64,000 nt of DNA from Pseudoduganella armeniaca (GTDB lineage Bacteria > Pseudomonadota > Gammaproteobacteria > Burkholderiales > Burkholderiaceae_D): contig NZ_CP028324.1 of the NCBI RefSeq assembly GCF_003028855.1, positions 4,836,001-4,900,000 of the forward strand. The letters are read 5' to 3'. Below are positions 26,729-35,872 of this stretch, in pieces. The number at the start of each line of letters is the position of its first letter. The stretch's first letter is position 1. Below the pieces are notes generated by a model. That model was not told the DNA's origin. It did no database searches and was given only the letters and a program-made list of their open reading frames with translations. Made by a program: the position numbers and the translations under genes.

Positions 26729-26852
26729 GATTTGTCGGCAGTGCGGAACTTCGACTTGCGAAAGAGTTCCGCAAGACGGCATGAGCCGGCATAAACGGCC
26801 GCGGCGGACGCTCCCTAAGATGACTGCATCGTTACCTCACCGGGAGCCCGTC

Positions 26853-27674
26853 ATGACGCATATCCTGTTCCGGCCTTTGTCGGTCCTATTGCCGTGCCTG
26901 GCATGCGCATTCGCCACTACCCCCGCACACGCCGGCGGCACGGCGGACGCCGCTATCAGCAGCGTCCGGCTGGGCGTACTCGACCTGACGCCTACGGACG
27001 GCCTGGTGGCCGGCTTCGACGTTTTGTCAGCCAAGCCCTCGCTTTACGCCAGCCTGAACGCGGCACCGGCCGAGTATTACGCGGCCGGCTTGCCCGGGCC
27101 ACGAATGCCGGCCACGGTCGCCGTCGCATTCGGCGCCAGCGGCGGCACAGCCAGCACCAGTGGCGCGCTGGCGGACGTGGCGGCGCACGCGACCGGCGCG
27201 GGCAACCTGGGCGACTACGGCTACGCGGCAGCTTCGGGCAACGAGGAAGTCAGGTTGACGCTGCACCCTTATAGTGTGGTGACGGTCGCGGGCCACCTGT
27301 CATCGCGGGCCACGCGCGGCGACGATATCGAGCACTATGACGTGGTCGGCATGACCAGCGTCAGCATTGTCGATGCGAATGGCTACACGTACACGCAGCA
27401 CACCCGCCAGAGCCTGTCCTATGCGGACTGGCCGGCGCGAATGGCGATCGAGGAGGACTTCACGCTGGCGTTCGCCAACGGCAGTGCCGAGGACCAAGCC
27501 GTGACGCTGTACTTCCAGACCTGGTCGAACGTGACACGCATGGCGGCACCGGTGCCGGAGCCGTCGATGGCAGCGCTGCTTGCTGGTGGTGCGTTGTGGC
27601 TGGTAGGCCTGCGACTGCGTGGACGGATGCGCACGTCAAAACGACAACGCCGCCCCATTGCCAGGGCGGCGTGA
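26853..27674 (+). CDS. PEP-CTERM sorted exported protein
   Basis: 273 residues. A signal peptide (FRPLSVLLPCLACAFATTPAHA, cut after about 27), a Gly/Ala/Ser/Thr-rich beta-like mature region, and a C-terminal VPEPS motif followed by one hydrophobic segment (MAALLAGGALWLVGLRL) and basic residues: the PEP-CTERM signal recognised by exosortase. Such proteins are exported and processed for the outer surface or polysaccharide matrix. No exosortase gene is visible here. I chose ATG 26853 with GGGAG six bases before; the open frame upstream is not conserved and lacks a signal. Convergent with rlmD. Confidence 0.88.
   Translation: MTHILFRPLSVLLPCLACAFATTPAHAGGTADAAISSVRLGVLDLTPTDGLVAGFDVLSAKPSLYASLNAAPAEYYAAGLPGPRMPATVAVAFGASGGTASTSGALADVAAHATGAGNLGDYGYAAASGNEEVRLTLHPYSVVTVAGHLSSRATRGDDIEHYDVVGMTSVSIVDANGYTYTQHTRQSLSYADWPARMAIEEDFTLAFANGSAEDQAVTLYFQTWSNVTRMAAPVPEPSMAALLAGGALWLVGLRLRGRMRTSKRQRRPIARAA
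27647..27672. terminator. Hairpin at the end of the PEP-CTERM gene, possible terminator
   Basis: ACGCCGCC (27647-27654) and GGCGGCGT (27665-27672) form an 8-bp stem overlapping the last codons. On the minus strand TGTCGTTTTG follows, so it may serve rlmD from the other side. The T-run is weak. Confidence 0.4.
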
Positions 27675-27697
27675 GCGTGGCGTCGCTGGTGCGCGGC

Positions 27698-29041
27698 TTA
27701 CAGCAAATCGAACACCGCCATCGATTCCACGTGCGACGTGTGCGGGAACATGTTGACGACACCGGCTTGCTTCAACGCATAGCCGGCACGGTGCACCAGC
27801 ACGCCCGCGTCGCGCGCCAAGGTGGACGGGCTGCACGAGACGTACACGATGCGGCGCGGCAGCAGTTCCGGATTGCTTTCCTTCAGTTCGGCCAGCGCCA
27901 GCACGAGGGCCATGGCGCCGTCGCGCGGCGGGTCGATCAGCATGCGATCGAACCTGCCCAGCGCGATCAGGTCGTCCTTGGTGATCTCGAACAGGTTACG
28001 CGTCGAGAACGAGGTTTTCGCGTCCAGGCCGTTCACCTTGGCGTTGGCCAGCGCACGCTCGGTCAGCGCCGTGCTGCCTTCGATGCCGACCACTTCGCGC
28101 GCCTGCGTCGCCAGCGGCAGCGTGAAGTTGCCCAGGCCGCAGAACAGGTCCGCCACGCGGTCGGTTGGCTGCACTTCCAGCAGGCGCAGCGCCTTGTGCA
28201 CCAGCACGCGGTTGATGTGGTGGTTGACCTGGGTGAAGTCGACCGGCTTGAACGGCATGCGCACGTTGAACTCGGGCAGCAGGTAATGCAGCTCCTTGCC
28301 CAGCGGGTAGAACGGATACGCGGTGTCCGGGCCCTTCGGCTGCAGCCACCACTGGATGTCGTACTGGTCGGCGAAGGCTTTCACCTTGACTTCGTCGTCG
28401 GCCGTCAGCGGCTCCATATTGCGCATCACCAGCACCGTCAGGTCCTCGCCGATGGCCAGCTCGATCTGCGGCACCTTGTCGAAGATCGACAGGGAGCCGA
28501 TCAGCGCGCGCAGCGGCATCATCATGTCCGACACGTGCTTCGGCAGGATCTGGCAGCTCTGGATGTCGGCCACGTACACGGATTTCTTCTCGTGGAAGCC
28601 GACCAGCACGGTGCCCTTCTTGGCCACGAAGCGCGACGACAGGCGCGCGCGATAGCGGTAACCCCAGGTCGGCCCGTACATCGGCCGCATCATCAGCTCC
28701 GGCTTGACCTTCGACAGGTGCCACAGGTTGTCCTCCAGCACGCGCTGCTTGATCGCCACCTGCGCGGACGGCTCCAGGTGCTGCATCGAGCAGCCGCCGC
28801 AGTAGTCGAAGTGCACGCATTTCGGCTGCACCCGCAGCGCCGACTCGCGGTGCAGCTGCGTCATGCGCGCGGCTTCCCAGTTTTTCTTCTTGCGGAACGT
28901 ATCGAAGCTGACGCGCTCGCCTGGCAGCGCCCCTTCCACGAATACCACCTTGCCCGGCGTGCCGTCTTCGTTGTCCTGCATATGACCGACGCCACGCGCG
29001 TCCATGTCGAGCGATTTGATATCGATGATGTTTTCTTGCAT
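27698..29041 (-). CDS. rlmD: 23S rRNA (U1939) C5-methyltransferase RlmD
   Basis: RlmD (RumA) methylates uridine 1939 of 23S rRNA with SAM and a 4Fe-4S cluster. 447 residues: an N-terminal TRAM-like domain, cluster cysteines in CVHFDYCGGCSMQHL, SAM motif DLFCGLGNFTLPLA, and the catalytic cysteine in YVSCSPSTLARD. I start at ATG 29041 (MQENIIDIKSLDMDARG). It is downstream of rpoS with a palindrome in between; whether they share a transcript is not clear. Confidence 0.97.
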   Translation of the reverse strand: MQENIIDIKSLDMDARGVGHMQDNEDGTPGKVVFVEGALPGERVSFDTFRKKKNWEAARMTQLHRESALRVQPKCVHFDYCGGCSMQHLEPSAQVAIKQRVLEDNLWHLSKVKPELMMRPMYGPTWGYRYRARLSSRFVAKKGTVLVGFHEKKSVYVADIQSCQILPKHVSDMMMPLRALIGSLSIFDKVPQIELAIGEDLTVLVMRNMEPLTADDEVKVKAFADQYDIQWWLQPKGPDTAYPFYPLGKELHYLLPEFNVRMPFKPVDFTQVNHHINRVLVHKALRLLEVQPTDRVADLFCGLGNFTLPLATQAREVVGIEGSTALTERALANAKVNGLDAKTSFSTRNLFEITKDDLIALGRFDRMLIDPPRDGAMALVLALAELKESNPELLPRRIVYVSCSPSTLARDAGVLVHRAGYALKQAGVVNMFPHTSHVESMAVFDLL

Positions 29042-29147
29042 GAGTGTCTCGGTTGGCGCCTGCGACGGCACGCTGCGGCGCGGGGGAAGGCGATTTGGAA
29101 GGGCGATATGATAGCAGAGATGTAGGGACGGATCGAGGTAGACCCTA

Positions 29148-29199
29148 GGTGACAGGCACCAATCTTGGGTCGAAGACCCCAAGATTGGTGCCTGTCACC
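29148..29199. repeat. Near-perfect palindrome, GGTGACAGGC type, after rpoS
   Basis: Left arm from 29148 and right arm ending 29199 pair over about 23 bp with one bulged G, around a CGAAG loop. The ends read GGTGACAGGCACC. It lies 32 bp after the rpoS stop. Confidence 0.9.
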
Positions 29200-29231
29200 G
29201 GTGTTGCGGTGCTAACAGCGGTCGGATGCCT

Positions 29232-30245
29232 TCAGAGCAGCGAATCGCGCACGACGCCGCGTGCCGCCATGGCGCGCTTGAGCTTGACCAATGCTTCCTG
29301 CTGGATCTGGCGCACCCGCTCGCGCGTCACGCCCATTTCCTCGGCCAGGGTTTCCAGGGTGGCCGGGTCGTCGTTGTCCAGGCCGAAGCGGCGCATGATG
29401 ACGATGCGCTGCTTGTCCGGCAGCTTCATCAGCCAGTCGCGCACCAGTTGCGTCATCTCATGGTGTTCGGCGCGAGCGTCCGGGCTGTCGTCGGCGTCGC
29501 CGGGCAGCATGTCCATCAGCGACGACTGCGGATCGTTGTCCAGCGGCGCATCAAGCGACGTGGCGTGCTCCGACAGCGCCAGGATGTCCTGCACCTCCTC
29601 GACGGGCCGGCCGACCAGTTCGGCGATGTCCTCCGCCGTGGCGTCCTTGCCGTTGTGGTGGTGCGCCTCCAGGTGGTACTTGCCGCGCAGGATCTGGTTC
29701 AGTTCGCGCACCATGTGCACGGGCAGGCGTACCGTGCGGGCCTGGTTCATGATGGCCCGCTCGATGCTTTGCCGTATCCACCAGGTGGCATAGGTGGAGA
29801 AGCGGAAGCCGCGCTCCGGCTCGAACTTGTCGATGGCGCGCATCAGGCCGATATTGCCTTCCTCGATCATGTCGAGCAGGACGACGCCGCGGTTGATGTA
29901 GTGCTTGGCGATGGAGACGACGAGCCGCAGGTTGTGCTCGATCATCTTCTGGCGCGCGGCGAAATCGCCGGCTTTGGCCAGGGTGGCGTAATGCACCTCT
30001 TGCTGCGCCGTCAGCAGCGGCCTGGTGCCGATCTGGTTCAGGTAGTGCTGGGTGGTGTCGGTGGACAGCTCGGCGGCCAGCACCTTTTTCAGTTCATCGA
30101 CGGTTTCCAGCACCGTCGTCGCCGCCGCGACGGTATCGCTGCCGTCGAGCCCGCTGTCGAGCCCGTCGCCTTCGTCGATCTGCTCCGCCGGATAATCGTC
30201 CGGCAGTGCGTCTTCTTCCAGATGATCGTGCGACGAGCTTGTCAT
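29232..30245 (-). CDS. rpoS: RNA polymerase sigma factor RpoS
   Basis: Stationary-phase and general-stress sigma factor. 337 residues with region 1.2-2 (NLRLVVSIAKHYINRGVVLLDMIEEGNIGLMRAI, then RFSTYATWWIRQSIERAI for the -10 element), region 3 and region 4 HTH (TLEEMGVTRERVRQIQ-type, seen as LAEEMGVTRERVRQIQ). It has an acidic N-terminus. It is preceded by nlpD with only 8 bp between; in enterobacteria the rpoS promoter lies within nlpD and this arrangement is the same. Followed by a palindrome. Confidence 0.97.
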   Translation of the reverse strand: MTSSSHDHLEEDALPDDYPAEQIDEGDGLDSGLDGSDTVAAATTVLETVDELKKVLAAELSTDTTQHYLNQIGTRPLLTAQQEVHYATLAKAGDFAARQKMIEHNLRLVVSIAKHYINRGVVLLDMIEEGNIGLMRAIDKFEPERGFRFSTYATWWIRQSIERAIMNQARTVRLPVHMVRELNQILRGKYHLEAHHHNGKDATAEDIAELVGRPVEEVQDILALSEHATSLDAPLDNDPQSSLMDMLPGDADDSPDARAEHHEMTQLVRDWLMKLPDKQRIVIMRRFGLDNDDPATLETLAEEMGVTRERVRQIQQEALVKLKRAMAARGVVRDSLL

Positions 30246-30253
30246 GGCGGTCC

Positions 30254-31177
30254 CTAGCGGTTAGGCAGGAATTTCGACGGATCCACCGGCTTGCCCTGCT
30301 GCCTTATCTCGAAGTGCAGCTTGACCGTGTCCGAATCGGAATCCCCCATCTCGGCGATGGCCTGGCCGCGGTTGACCGTCTGGCCCTCCTTGACGAGGAT
30401 GGACCGGTTGTGGGCATAAGCGGACAGCAAGCCGTTACTGTGCTTTACGATGACGAGATTACCATAACCGCGAATGCCGCTGCCGGCATACATCACCTTC
30501 CCTGCACCTGCCGCAAGGACCTGCTGGCCGGGGCGCCCGGCGATGTCGATGCCCTTGTTCTTGCCCTCGTCGAAACCGGCGACGACCTTGCCATCCGATG
30601 GCCAGGTCCAGCTGACTTCGCGATCTTCGGCGCTGAGCGCCGGGGCCGCCGGCGTGGATGGCTTGATGCTGGCGACCTGCGTCGGCTTCGATGCCGGCGC
30701 GTCCGGCTTGCCGTCGCCATCCCGGTCCACCTTCTGCAGGTCGCTCAGGGCGCCTTCCGTGTAGGGCTTCTTGTCGGCTTTCGGCTCCGTCTTCTTCGGC
30801 GGTGGCGGCGTCGTGACCTTGGTTTCCGGCGGCATCACGACGGCGGCGGTGCGCACGCCGGGAGCGTCTTCCGGTGGCGCCACCCGCAGCACCTGGTCGA
30901 CCTTGATGTCGTTCGGGTTCGCCAGGTTGTTCCAGGCCACCAGGTCACGGTAGTTCTGGCCGTGATCGAGCGCAATGCGCAGCAGCGTATCGCCCTTGCG
31001 CACGGTGTAGTAGCCGTCGCGGTCTTTTTGCTCCTGGACGGGGGCCGCGGCCGGTGCCGGCGTATGCCGCACGATCGGACGCTCGATCACGGGCGCCTGG
31101 TTCGGCGTAGAGGTACAGGCGCTCAGCACCGCGAGCGGCAGCAACATCAACAGGGAACTTTTCTTTGTCATACTCAT
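30254..31177 (-). CDS. nlpD: NlpD-like lipoprotein (LysM plus degenerate M23 peptidase)
   Basis: 307 residues: lipobox LAVLSAC with Cys21, a LysM domain (YYTVRKGDTLLRIALDHGQ, about 56-100), a Pro/Lys linker, and a C-terminal M23 domain. The first zinc His of the M23 motif is Asn (NKGIDIA instead of HxGxD), while YAHN and KLHFEIR remain. This is what is expected for NlpD-type activators of the amidase AmiC, which are not peptidases themselves. Two starts are possible (31177 or 31171), neither with a strong ribosome binding site. Confidence 0.93.
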   Translation of the reverse strand: MSMTKKSSLLMLLPLAVLSACTSTPNQAPVIERPIVRHTPAPAAAPVQEQKDRDGYYTVRKGDTLLRIALDHGQNYRDLVAWNNLANPNDIKVDQVLRVAPPEDAPGVRTAAVVMPPETKVTTPPPPKKTEPKADKKPYTEGALSDLQKVDRDGDGKPDAPASKPTQVASIKPSTPAAPALSAEDREVSWTWPSDGKVVAGFDEGKNKGIDIAGRPGQQVLAAGAGKVMYAGSGIRGYGNLVIVKHSNGLLSAYAHNRSILVKEGQTVNRGQAIAEMGDSDSDTVKLHFEIRQQGKPVDPSKFLPNR

Positions 31178-31506
31178 CTGATTTTCTAATCGTTCATTCT
31201 CTACCCCGCCAGGAAGACCTCCAGGCAGGCATGTGACTTCGCCCGGGACCGGTGCTGATCCCAGGCATACGTGATGCATTCGCGGCCCATTCGTCACGAC
31301 CACCGCACGGCGACCGGCCTGCCGCCACCATTCGTGGCGCGCGTCCAGGCGGTCGCAAGGGCGCAGTATAAGCCGTAGCCGGCGTGCGCAGGCAAGCGCA
31401 TGCCGCCGGCATGCCCCACCGGTAACGCTGCCGGGGCGCTTACCGATGACGTAGCGCCGGGCTGTTACATTTTTTACATCTGCGGGACGCGCCCCGCGGT
31501 ACCGCG
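31178..31506. other. 329-bp gap between nlpD and pcm
   Basis: No gene is supported. The stretch is GC-rich with repeated CCGG/GGCGC words, a small T-rich island TTACATTTTTTACATC at about 31467-31482, and no strong hairpin. It is the likely place for the nlpD-rpoS promoter. Confidence 0.5.
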
Positions 31507-32367
31507 CTAGACGGTGCCGGGACGCAATGGCACGAAATGGCAGCCTTCCAGCGTCTGGCGCGTCCACTCGGTCTTGCCGACCCGCGTCATGAGCTCCAGG
31601 TGCTGGGTGCGATCGCCGATCGGCGCGACCAGCCGGCCCCCGATGGCCAATTGCTCCAGCAGCGCCTGCGGGACTTGCAGGCCGGCTGCCGCGAGGATGA
31701 TGCCGTCGAACGGCGCCACCTGGGGCAACCCAAGCATACCATCTCCGTAATGCAGGCGCAGGTTCGGCACCCGCAATGGCCGCAGGTTGGCCTTCGCCAG
31801 CTCGTGCAGCGGCTTGATGCGCTCGATCGAATACACCTCCTGCGCGACGCACGCCAGTACCGCGGCCTGGTAGCCGCAGCCGGTGCCGATTTCCAGCACG
31901 CGCGTCAGCTGGGCGCCGTTGCGCATCACCTCGATCATGCGCGCGACGATGTAGGGCTGTGAAATCGTCTGCTGGTGGCCGATCGGCAGCGAGGCGTCGA
32001 TATAGGCCTGCGCCGCCAGCCCTTCGTCCATGAACATGTGGCGCGGCACGGTATCGAGCGCGGCCAGCACGACCGGGTCGTGCACGCCCTGCTTGGCCAC
32101 CCGCGTCACCATGGCGCGGCGCACGCCGTCGGAGACCAGGGCGTACTGGCGCGGCGGTGCCACCCGTTCCGGCGGCGCTGCCCGCGCGGGCAGCACGGCA
32201 GGCTGCGGCTGGCGCGCCTTTTGCGCCGCGCCGTGGGCCGCGTTGTGCGCGGCATTGCGCGTGGCCGTCTGCGGCGTTGCCACCGGCGAGAACACCGGCT
32301 GCTTTTTCTGCGCCTTGTCCGTCACGGACGACAGCGGCAACGGGAAGGAACGGGGCTTGTCGCTCAT
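31507..32367 (-). CDS. pcm: Protein-L-isoaspartate O-methyltransferase
   Basis: Repairs isoaspartyl damage in proteins with SAM. 286 residues: the catalytic domain has the SAM motif VLEIGTGCGYQAAVLA and the substrate loop SLPIGHQQTISQPYIVARM. Ahead of it is an N-terminal extension of about 70 residues rich in Ala, Pro and Arg (ATRNAAHNAAHGAAQKARQ), not seen in the enterobacterial protein. Its ATG overlaps the surE stop by 4 nt, so it is coupled to surE. Confidence 0.96.
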   Translation of the reverse strand: MSDKPRSFPLPLSSVTDKAQKKQPVFSPVATPQTATRNAAHNAAHGAAQKARQPQPAVLPARAAPPERVAPPRQYALVSDGVRRAMVTRVAKQGVHDPVVLAALDTVPRHMFMDEGLAAQAYIDASLPIGHQQTISQPYIVARMIEVMRNGAQLTRVLEIGTGCGYQAAVLACVAQEVYSIERIKPLHELAKANLRPLRVPNLRLHYGDGMLGLPQVAPFDGIILAAAGLQVPQALLEQLAIGGRLVAPIGDRTQHLELMTRVGKTEWTRQTLEGCHFVPLRPGTV

Positions 32368-33101
32368 CCGAGGGCCTTTGCCAGGAGGTCGAGTTGCGGC
32401 TTGTGGGTCAGGTCGATCTGCAGCGGCGTCATCGAGATGCGCCCCTGCGCGACGGCATGGAAATCGGTGCCCTCGCCCGCGTCCTTGCAGGCGCCCGGCG
32501 GCCCGATCCAGTAGATCTCGCGGCCGCGCGGATCGAGCGCCTTGATGACGGGTTCGGCCTGGTGGCGCCGGCCCAGCCGTGTCGCCATCGGCTGGCCCAG
32601 CGCGTCGTACGGCAGATTGGGGATGTTCACGTTCAGCAGATACGGCTTCTGCAAGGCGTCGGCATACCGCTGCACGATGTCGCGCGCCACTTTCGCCGCG
32701 GCATCGATATGGCTCCAGCCATAACTGCCCTGCGAGAACGCGATTGCCGGGATGCCGAACAAATAACCCTCGGTGGCGGCCGCCACGGTACCGGAGTACA
32801 GCGTGTCGTCGCCCATGTTCGGGCCATTGTTGATGCCCGAGACGACCAGGTCGGGCGGCTCGGTCAGCAGCCCCGTCAGCGCGATATGGACGCAGTCCGT
32901 CGGCGTACCGTTAACAAAATAAAAACCATTGGCCGCCTGCTGCATCGACAGCGGGCGATCCAGCGACAGCGAATTGGAAGCGCCCGAGCGGTTGCTGTCG
33001 GGTGCCACCACGACAATATCGGCAATCTGGGCCAGCGCATCGGCCAGCGCATTGATGCCCGGCGCGAGGTAGCCGTCGTCGTTACTGATCAGGATTTTCA
33101 T
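32364..33101 (-). CDS. surE: 5'/3'-nucleotidase SurE
   Basis: Survival protein SurE, a metal-dependent nucleotidase that removes phosphate from nucleoside monophosphates. 245 residues with metal ligands in ISNDDGY (9-10), NSLSL and SGINNGPNMGDD. I start at ATG 33101 (MKILISNDDGYLAPG); the longer frame is unconserved. It begins the surE-pcm-nlpD-rpoS order shared with enterobacteria. Confidence 0.97.
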   Translation of the reverse strand: MKILISNDDGYLAPGINALADALAQIADIVVVAPDSNRSGASNSLSLDRPLSMQQAANGFYFVNGTPTDCVHIALTGLLTEPPDLVVSGINNGPNMGDDTLYSGTVAAATEGYLFGIPAIAFSQGSYGWSHIDAAAKVARDIVQRYADALQKPYLLNVNIPNLPYDALGQPMATRLGRRHQAEPVIKALDPRGREIYWIGPPGACKDAGEGTDFHAVAQGRISMTPLQIDLTHKPQLDLLAKALG

Positions 33102-33224
33102 ACGAAGAATTTTACCTGAAGCAACGACGCGCCAGCGCATGCCTGCCCGCTTGCGTGCCAAAAAAAGTGGCGCGGGTGGCGCCGGATGCACGCCCGCCGT
33201 CTGCCCAAGCGCCGGGCGCCCCCG

Positions 33225-35024
33225 TTAACGCATGCCGATGCGCGGCTCCGACAGTTCCCCGTCGTCCGCCAGCTCGCCCGGCTCCTCCAGGCAGGCCCGT
33301 TGCGTGGCCCGGTAGCCGGCACGCGCCTGCTCCACGCCGACGATCTGGTGGCAGCCGTGGTGGCTCTCGCGCACGGGACGGCCACCGTCCTTCAGCCGGT
33401 TGCGCGCATGCGCCAGCGCCTGGCGGGTGCGCACGGTATCGGCATGCTCGGCCCCCAGCAGGCGGGTGCGCAGCGTCATGACCCGCTCCAGCAGCGCGTC
33501 GGCCTGCTCCAGTTGCTCCGCATGCACCAGAATGTCGGCCCGCACCGCCAGGCTTTCCACTGTCGCCAGGTGCTCGCCTCCCAGCAGCCGCTCGTGCGAG
33601 TCGATGACGGCGTCCTGCAGCGCCAGCGCCTCCGGGAATTGGCCCAGCTGGGCCAGCGTGGCGGCCAGCGCCGTCGATGCTTCCAACGTGGCCGCCGCGC
33701 CGGCGCCCTGCATGCGCTCGCGCGCCTCCAGCACCGCTTCCTGCTGCAGCCGCGCTTCCTGGAACTTGCCCTGCTCGTACAGCACCTCGGCCAGCACGGC
33801 CTTGCTGACCAGCGTGTCGCCATGTTCCTCGCCCAGCATCAGCACGTGCAGCGCCAGGCTTTCCTCGGCACAGGCGGCGGCCCGTTCCAGCTGGCCCTCG
33901 CGGCGGTACAACGCCGCCAGGCGCGCCAGGTCGCGCGCCAGCGGCAGCGCCACGCCGCGCCCGCCGCCCTGCTCCATCGCCGAGCGGCCTTGCTGCACGG
34001 CCGTCAGCAGCGGAATCTCGTCGCGCGACTGCCATGGGCAGTAGCCGCCCTCGAACCACGCGAGGAAGGCTTCGAAGGTACGGGTGATGGAGAAGCGGTC
34101 GCCGTCTTCCGTGCCGCAGACCGGCAGGTGTTCGCCGGCCGACAGGCTGCGCGCCTGCTGCACCTGCACTTCGTCGAAATAGCTCTCCAACGGCATGCGC
34201 GCGCGGCCATAGGCCTGCGCCAGCAGCCGCTCGAACAGCGGCTGGTAGCCCGGGATGCCGCGTTGCGCGTCGCCGCGCCGCCATGACGCGCGCTGCGCCG
34301 GATCGTCCATCTCGATGCGCGACGGCAGCGGGTAGATCAGCAGCGGCCGCTGCTCGTCCTCATGGCTGCGGCGCCACCCGGTGGCGCGCTGCACCAGCGC
34401 CTCCAGCCCTTCCAGGTGCTGTCGGTTCGGCGTGAATACCAGCACCAGCTTGGTCGGCAGCAGGGTCGTGCAGATGCCCGCGCTGTCGGTGCGGCCGGCG
34501 CGCGAGTCGACCAGCACGTGGCGGAACCGGCGTGCCAGGTTGGCAGCGAAGACGCGAAACAAGGCGGGGCAGGCGGCGAACAGGGCCTCCCAGTCCAGCC
34601 GCGCCAGCCGCTCCGCGTGGGTGGCGTCGAGGCGGCCGGCACGCAGCAGGTACAGCGGCCGGCTGTGGTCGGCCCGCACGATGTACTGCTCCCAGCCGAC
34701 CGCGTCGAGCACGACCTGGGCCAGATCGGCGTCGTCGCGGGCGGCCGGCAGCCGGCTGCGCCGCAGCAGCTGGTCGCGGCAAGCCTCGAACAGTTCCAGC
34801 ACGCCCGGTCCTTCCGCGCCGGCCCGGAAATAGTGGTGCAGGCCGGGCGCTTCCAGGTCCCAGTCGACCATCAGCGTGGGCACCGTCGCATTGTTGCGGC
34901 GGGCCAGCAGGACGGCCAGGTTCGCCAGGGCCATCGTGCGCCCCGCGCCGCCCTTGTGGGAATGGAAGGTGACCACTTCTCCGGGTTCGTCGAGCGGTGG
35001 CAGAGACAGGCGATGCGTTTCCAT
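33225..35024 (-). CDS. KGGxGR-variant P-loop ATPase fused to TPR repeats
   Basis: 599 residues. The N-terminal part is a ParA/MinD-like P-loop domain in which the deviant Walker A reads KGGAGRTM (24-31), followed by the switch VDWDLEAPG (53-61) and VLVDSRAGRTD; this is the KGGVGR-variant group, not classic ParA. The C-terminal half carries kinesin-light-chain-like TPR repeats of about 42 residues (AACAEESLALHVLMLGEEH, LLERVMTLRTRLLGAEHADT). ATG 35024 was chosen because the domain starts there; upstream frame is shadow. It lies 68 bp after the TIR gene on the same strand and is followed by surE. Probably a signalling or defence partner of the TIR protein. Confidence 0.85.
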   Translation of the reverse strand: METHRLSLPPLDEPGEVVTFHSHKGGAGRTMALANLAVLLARRNNATVPTLMVDWDLEAPGLHHYFRAGAEGPGVLELFEACRDQLLRRSRLPAARDDADLAQVVLDAVGWEQYIVRADHSRPLYLLRAGRLDATHAERLARLDWEALFAACPALFRVFAANLARRFRHVLVDSRAGRTDSAGICTTLLPTKLVLVFTPNRQHLEGLEALVQRATGWRRSHEDEQRPLLIYPLPSRIEMDDPAQRASWRRGDAQRGIPGYQPLFERLLAQAYGRARMPLESYFDEVQVQQARSLSAGEHLPVCGTEDGDRFSITRTFEAFLAWFEGGYCPWQSRDEIPLLTAVQQGRSAMEQGGGRGVALPLARDLARLAALYRREGQLERAAACAEESLALHVLMLGEEHGDTLVSKAVLAEVLYEQGKFQEARLQQEAVLEARERMQGAGAAATLEASTALAATLAQLGQFPEALALQDAVIDSHERLLGGEHLATVESLAVRADILVHAEQLEQADALLERVMTLRTRLLGAEHADTVRTRQALAHARNRLKDGGRPVRESHHGCHQIVGVEQARAGYRATQRACLEEPGELADDGELSEPRIGMR

Positions 35025-35092
35025 GGCGGACCTTTTCAATGAGCGGGTAAGCAAAATGGGCAATACTGAGCCGTGGCGCGGCAAGCGGCGGA

Positions 35093-35695
35093 TCAGCGCG
35101 GGAAACTGGGCGGCGGCGTCGGGCGCCACGGCGGCGGGATCGGCGGCAGCTCGAAGCTGGCGCAGTCGTGCCCGGCCGGGATGCAGTACTTCAGGTAGTG
35201 GTAATGGGCGACGATGCGCTGGACGATCTTGTCGATGTCCGGCAAGAAATCCGGGTTCGTCTTCAGGTCGCCCGTCGCCAGCGTGTAGCGCGAGAAGTCC
35301 ACGTACATGCCGCTCGTGATCTGCGGCGGTAGGCTGAGCGGGTGCCGGGTCATGATGACGGGGATAATCAGGTGGCTGGGCAAGGTGTACCAGTTGCGCC
35401 GCTCCGCCTCGATCAGCTGCATCGCGGCGAACTCGCGGCGGGTGTACGCATGCGCCTCGTACTTCGGCGTGTAGATCACGATCATGCAGACGCTTTCGCA
35501 CAGCGCCAGCGCGATCTTGCGATCGAGGTCGTCGCCGCCGCCCAGCTGCTCGCTGTCAACGAACAATTCCCTTTCCGTGTCGAAGTGCGGCTCCAGGTAG
35601 CAACGCAGCGCGTCGATCAGGTCATTCTTGAACTTGCTCATGTACGCATGCTGGCCGTGCGCATAGCTGAAGAAACAGCCGTAGCGGATCGTCAT
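35093..35695 (-). CDS. TIR-domain protein, 200 aa
   Basis: A small TIR-domain protein. The beta-A strand is YGCFFSYAH (5-13), the BB-loop region LFVDSEQLGGGDDLDRKIALAL (44-65), and the C helix holds YTPKYEAHAYTRREFAAM, where E88 is in the position of the catalytic glutamate of NAD-cleaving TIR domains. After the TIR domain there is a short C-terminal segment ending in a Pro-rich tail (PPIPPPWRPTPPPS). GGAGGGGG precedes ATG 35695. It precedes the KGGAGR ATPase gene by 68 bp, so they form a pair. I do not know the trigger or product; NADase activity is a family-based inference. Confidence 0.85.
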   Translation of the reverse strand: MTIRYGCFFSYAHGQHAYMSKFKNDLIDALRCYLEPHFDTERELFVDSEQLGGGDDLDRKIALALCESVCMIVIYTPKYEAHAYTRREFAAMQLIEAERRNWYTLPSHLIIPVIMTRHPLSLPPQITSGMYVDFSRYTLATGDLKTNPDFLPDIDKIVQRIVAHYHYLKYCIPAGHDCASFELPPIPPPWRPTPPPSFPR

Positions 35696-35833
35696 CTCGT
35701 CCCCCTCCTGTTTCTCCCCGTATGATTTTGGCAACGCATGCACGCCACTGTAGCAACGGGGCCGCGGCCGGACTTTGCGCTGGCGCAAACGGCGACTGCG
35801 CAGTCAACGATCGTGGGAAAAGATGGGGGAGCG

Positions 35834-35872
35834 TTTCCTGAAAAATGGGGTCTGTCCCCATTTTTCAGGAAA
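35834..35872. repeat. 17-bp palindrome with GGGGTCTGTCCCC core
   Basis: TTTCCTGAAAAATGGGG (35834-35850) and its exact reverse complement (35856-35872) surround a TCTGT loop, so the middle reads GGGGTCTGTCCCC. A second partial copy, GGGGTCTGTCCC, lies at 35888-35899 just before the helicase stop. It occupies the gap between the TIR gene start and the helicase end. Confidence 0.85.
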
